In this document: in pieces, positions 13,527 to 13,644 of the stretch | Layout of the letters: each line of letters begins with the position of its first letter | How positions within the stretch are numbered: the stretch's first letter is position 1 | Source: Rubrobacter sp. | GTDB lineage: Bacteria; Actinomycetota; Rubrobacteria; Rubrobacterales; Rubrobacteraceae | Assembly (NCBI GenBank): GCA_013815575.1 | Contig: JACDFX010000010.1 | Coordinates: 1-13,644, forward strand | Direction of reading: 5' to 3' | Length of the DNA: 13,644 nucleotides | Program-made: the position numbers and the translations under genes | Notes under the pieces: generated by a model | Database searches by the model: none | What the model saw: the letters and a program-made list of their open reading frames with translations, nothing else | Told to the model about the DNA's origin: nothing

Positions 13527-13644
13527 ATGGTGGAGAGATGGATGAAAGTGGCCGTGGCTCCGAACGAAACGTCCGCGCTGCTGATGGACGGCGTGCTGAA
13601 GGACGCTGGCGTCCCGGCGCTGATCCAACGCGCACCCGGCTTCG
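13527..13644 (+). CDS. DUF2007-like (putative signal-transducing) protein, N-terminal part only
   Basis: This frame runs off the end of the window after 39 codons. It reads MVERWMKVAVAPNETSALLM, then DGVLKDAGVPALIQRAPGF. The pattern VAVAPNExxAxLLxGxLxxAGVPxLIxR is that of the N-terminal half of DUF2007-type proteins, small single-domain proteins with a ferredoxin-like fold and unknown role. The start could be ATG 13527 (leaderless, see the -10 candidate at 13515) or ATG 13542, which has GGAGAG (13532-13537) four bases upstream and would give MKVAVAPNE. The family call rests on a short segment. Confidence 0.65.
   Translation, partial: MVERWMKVAVAPNETSALLMDGVLKDAGVPALIQRAPGF

Overview
The window is high-GC DNA with many GTG starts, frequent AGG/AGA and ATA codons, and genes packed with 1-4 base overlaps or one-base gaps. 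Together with an F420-type (deazaflavin) nitroreductase family gene, a DUF2267 gene and a DUF2007-like gene, this suggests an actinobacterial chromosome, most likely Rubrobacter or a relative. That placement is inference from style and gene content; there is no rRNA or other marker gene. No phage, IS, integrase, CRISPR or classical defence gene was found.

Layout. Positions 1-3574 hold a tightly coupled plus-strand operon: the 3' part of a retinol-dehydrogenase-like SDR, a DrrA-type ABC ATPase, two ABC-2 permeases, and a deazaflavin-dependent nitroreductase-family protein. Positions 3606-3926 hold a rhodanese-like gene broken by an in-frame TGA exactly where a cysteine is expected. A six-helix heme protein of the MsrQ/ferric-reductase type follows (3966-4661), then a MacB-type ATPase/permease pair (4693-6770), a DHA2-type 14-helix MFS exporter with a long hydrophilic tail (6867-8771), and a YdjM-like membrane protein (8773-9342). 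A tRNA-Ser(GGA) lies at 9390-9480. A cytosolic sulfite-oxidase-family molybdoenzyme (9655-10728) and a SAM methyltransferase (10743-11399) form a second short operon. A DUF2267 gene (11525-11947) is followed by a strong 15-bp hairpin. On the minus strand lies an APH-fold phosphotransferase (12241-13284). The start of a DUF2007-like gene (13527 onward) runs off the end.

How they may work together. The first 9.3 kb is rich in export: a DrrABC-like exporter, a MacB-like system and a DHA2 MFS pump, mixed with redox proteins (SDR, F420-type reductase, rhodanese, MsrQ-like heme protein). This fits a detoxification or stress-tolerance region, but no substrate can be read from sequence.

Most interesting signals: the TGA at a conserved Cys position in the rhodanese (nonsense mutation, sequencing error or, less likely, selenocysteine); a Pro/Glu/Gln-rich insert in the MacB-like permease; a 17-residue tandem duplication in the phosphotransferase; imperfect direct repeats flanking that phosphotransferase; and a possible leaderless start for the DUF2007-like gene. 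None of these amounts to a clearly new multi-gene system.
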